Shown here: piece after piece, positions 62,909 to 64,000 of the stretch
How the letters are laid out: every line of letters starts with the position of its first letter
Numbering within the stretch: the first letter of the stretch is position 1
From: Stanieria cyanosphaera PCC 7437
GTDB lineage: Bacteria > Cyanobacteriota > Cyanobacteriia > Cyanobacteriales > Xenococcaceae
Reading direction: 5' to 3'
NCBI RefSeq assembly: GCF_000317575.1
Contig: NC_019748.1
Span: 248,001-312,000, forward strand
DNA length: 64,000 nucleotides
Made by a program: the position numbers and the translations under genes
The notes under the pieces: generated by a model
Databases searched by the model: none
What the model was told of the DNA's origin: nothing
What the model saw: the letters and a program-made list of their open reading frames with translations, nothing else

Positions 62909-63697
62909 TGGAAAAAGCAATTGTGCCAGGAGTCAAAGCTAATAGTTAAGAAAAAGTTTTGTCTCAATGAAATAATTGTATCTATTTTTTTTATTATCAA
63001 AACTTAATTGTTATTTTTTCTATTGCTGATTATTTTTGCTCAAAGTTCTCTAACTAACTTAATAAGGTTAGTTTTTTTTTGCTAATTAACTAAGTTTTAT
63101 ATTTATCAAAAAAAACAATTATTTTTTAGTTTAAAAATAGTAAATTAAATTCTAAAGTTTCATCAAAATAAAAAAAATATCTTTTTGGTATTTAATTATT
63201 TTTCAAAAAATAAAAAAATAAATTGTTTTAGTTTATTTTTTTGTTTTATATCTATTATTTACAATATTCCTTGTGTTTAGAGTGGTTTTTAAAAGTAGAT
63301 TCTTTAACATAAATTATTATTTTTGTTTTTTAAAAATCTTAGCACTTTTGAGCTTATAGTTGATTTAATTATTAGGACATGAATAAAAAACAATTAACTG
63401 AACAAAACTTGATCTATTCACTTTGAGAAAAAAAAATAAATTAAAACTAATAATCTTTAATTCTTGTTTTTATAAAATCTTTACTCAATATTTACATAAA
63501 TGTTAATTTTTATAATTGACAGAGTTTCTTAAGCAAGTTAACTTCTTATATAAAGCTAATTTTTATGAATCAAAAACTTACTTATTGTCTCACGAAAACA
63601 ATTTGCTTTTTATAGCATTGGTAATCTAAGAGTTTACCTATTTTACACTTATTTTTTCTACCAAAAAGACTGTTCTATTTAAGCTATTAAACATATC
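62909..63697. other. AT-rich gene-free region with a second terminator-like hairpin
   Basis: About 790 bp without a gene. The stem AACTAAC / GTTAGTT followed by nine T (63052-63080) is a good intrinsic terminator on the plus strand; what transcript it ends is unclear, so a small RNA between 62909 and 63052 is possible. The rest (63080-63690) is very AT-rich with long A and T runs and no open frame or DnaA-box cluster that I can see. Confidence 0.55.
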
Positions 63698-63943
63698 ATG
63701 ACAAGACCAAAACAAGGTCAATTAGAATCAACCAAATCTCCTTTTCGACAACTAAGACTAGCAGCAAGACTATCTCAAGAGAAATTAGCTAGCCAAATTG
63801 GTGTAGCTGTTTCTACTATTCGTCGCTGGGAAAAAGGACAAGCAGAACCGACAATGACTGTGGCACAAATGAAAGCATTTTGCCAAGCAGTCAACAAAAA
63901 CTTAGACGAGTTGCCAAATTCTTTTTTACCACCATCAGATTAG
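63698..63943 (+). CDS. XRE-family HTH transcriptional regulator
   Basis: An 81-residue protein that is essentially one Cro/CI-type HTH: FRQLRLAARLSQEKLASQIG, VAVSTIRRWEKGQAEPTMTV and AQMKAFCQAVNKNLDELP. There is no extra domain, so it probably acts as a small dimeric repressor or antitoxin-like regulator. Cyanobacteria have short conserved genes of this type next to photosynthesis and housekeeping loci. It lies at the right edge of the window; downstream genes are not visible. Confidence 0.88.
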   Translation: MTRPKQGQLESTKSPFRQLRLAARLSQEKLASQIGVAVSTIRRWEKGQAEPTMTVAQMKAFCQAVNKNLDELPNSFLPPSD

Positions 63944-64000
63944 TTATTTTCTGATATTTGTAAACGGAATTGATTAAAGCAAACTTTTATCTAAGATTTT

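Noticed and set aside
63080-63690. Replication origin in the AT-rich region
   Set aside because: No cluster of DnaA boxes and no dnaA or dnaN gene nearby.

Overview
The window is chromosomal DNA of a PEB-capable cyanobacterium. Direct evidence is a complete phycocyanin rod operon (cpcB-cpcA-cpcC-cpcC-cpcE-cpcF), a bilin lyase with pebA and pebB, a Gap2-type GAPDH, cyanobacterial small families (DUF29, DUF1822, DUF2062) and very frequent HIP1 octamers (GCGATCGC). The DNA is AT-rich and has many short palindromic and heptamer (TAACTGA-like) repeats. This would fit a Pleurocapsa/Stanieria-like lineage, but that placement is only a guess.

Layout. 1-11.7 kb is an accessory secondary-metabolism and export block: the C-terminal part of a ThDP-dependent acetolactate-synthase-like enzyme (cut by the window edge), an S23 four-helix protein with a 50-bp tandem array at its end, a KAS III-like condensing enzyme with an altered active site, a decayed MATE transporter, an AroH chorismate mutase, an E. 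coli-type TyrA, an HlyD adaptor with unusual N-terminal repeats, an orphan antitoxin with a wrecked toxin, and an RND pump. Several of these reading frames carry in-frame palindromic repeats. 11.9-16.5 kb holds two small genes and a polysaccharide set (flippase, FkbM methyltransferase, GT2). 16.6-27.6 kb is mostly housekeeping: aroE, a branched-chain amino acid binding protein, gap2, murC, murB, ybaB, sodC, aspA, DUF2062.

27.8-35.9 kb is the light-harvesting island: CpcS/CpeS-type lyase, pebA-pebB, a 1-kb leader with a terminator, then the cpc operon. An IS605-type tnpB element (about 35836-37214) sits exactly in the 3' end of cpcF. Next to it an intact IS4-family element (37263-38553; 23-bp perfect inverted repeats, 13-bp target duplication) splits a GC-rich palindromic array. 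At 39.6-40.0 kb lies a gene-free, densely folded sequence that looks like an orphan omega-RNA (HEARO-like) element. 40-54.7 kb carries DUF1822 plus a sigma-like regulator, tldD, a fic gene with one nonsense codon, DUF29, htpG, DUF389, a large membrane protein, RNase Z, SpoIID and a glycosyltransferase. 55-57.4 kb is a transposon graveyard (IS605 with a second tnpB, IS630 and IS701 fragments). 57.5-64 kb has a DnaJ-TPR membrane protein, MFS transporter, GT4 glycosyltransferase, tpiA and an XRE regulator.

How genes work together: chorismate mutase and TyrA would supply (4-hydroxy)phenylpyruvate, a plausible substrate for the ThDP enzyme; the KAS III could acylate or condense the product, and HlyD-RND could export it. 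This route is inference. In the pigment island, PebA and PebB make phycoerythrobilin, the CpcS/CpeS-type lyase and CpcE/F attach bilins, and the two CpcC linkers stack phycocyanin hexamers into rods. No tRNA, rRNA or CRISPR array was recognised.
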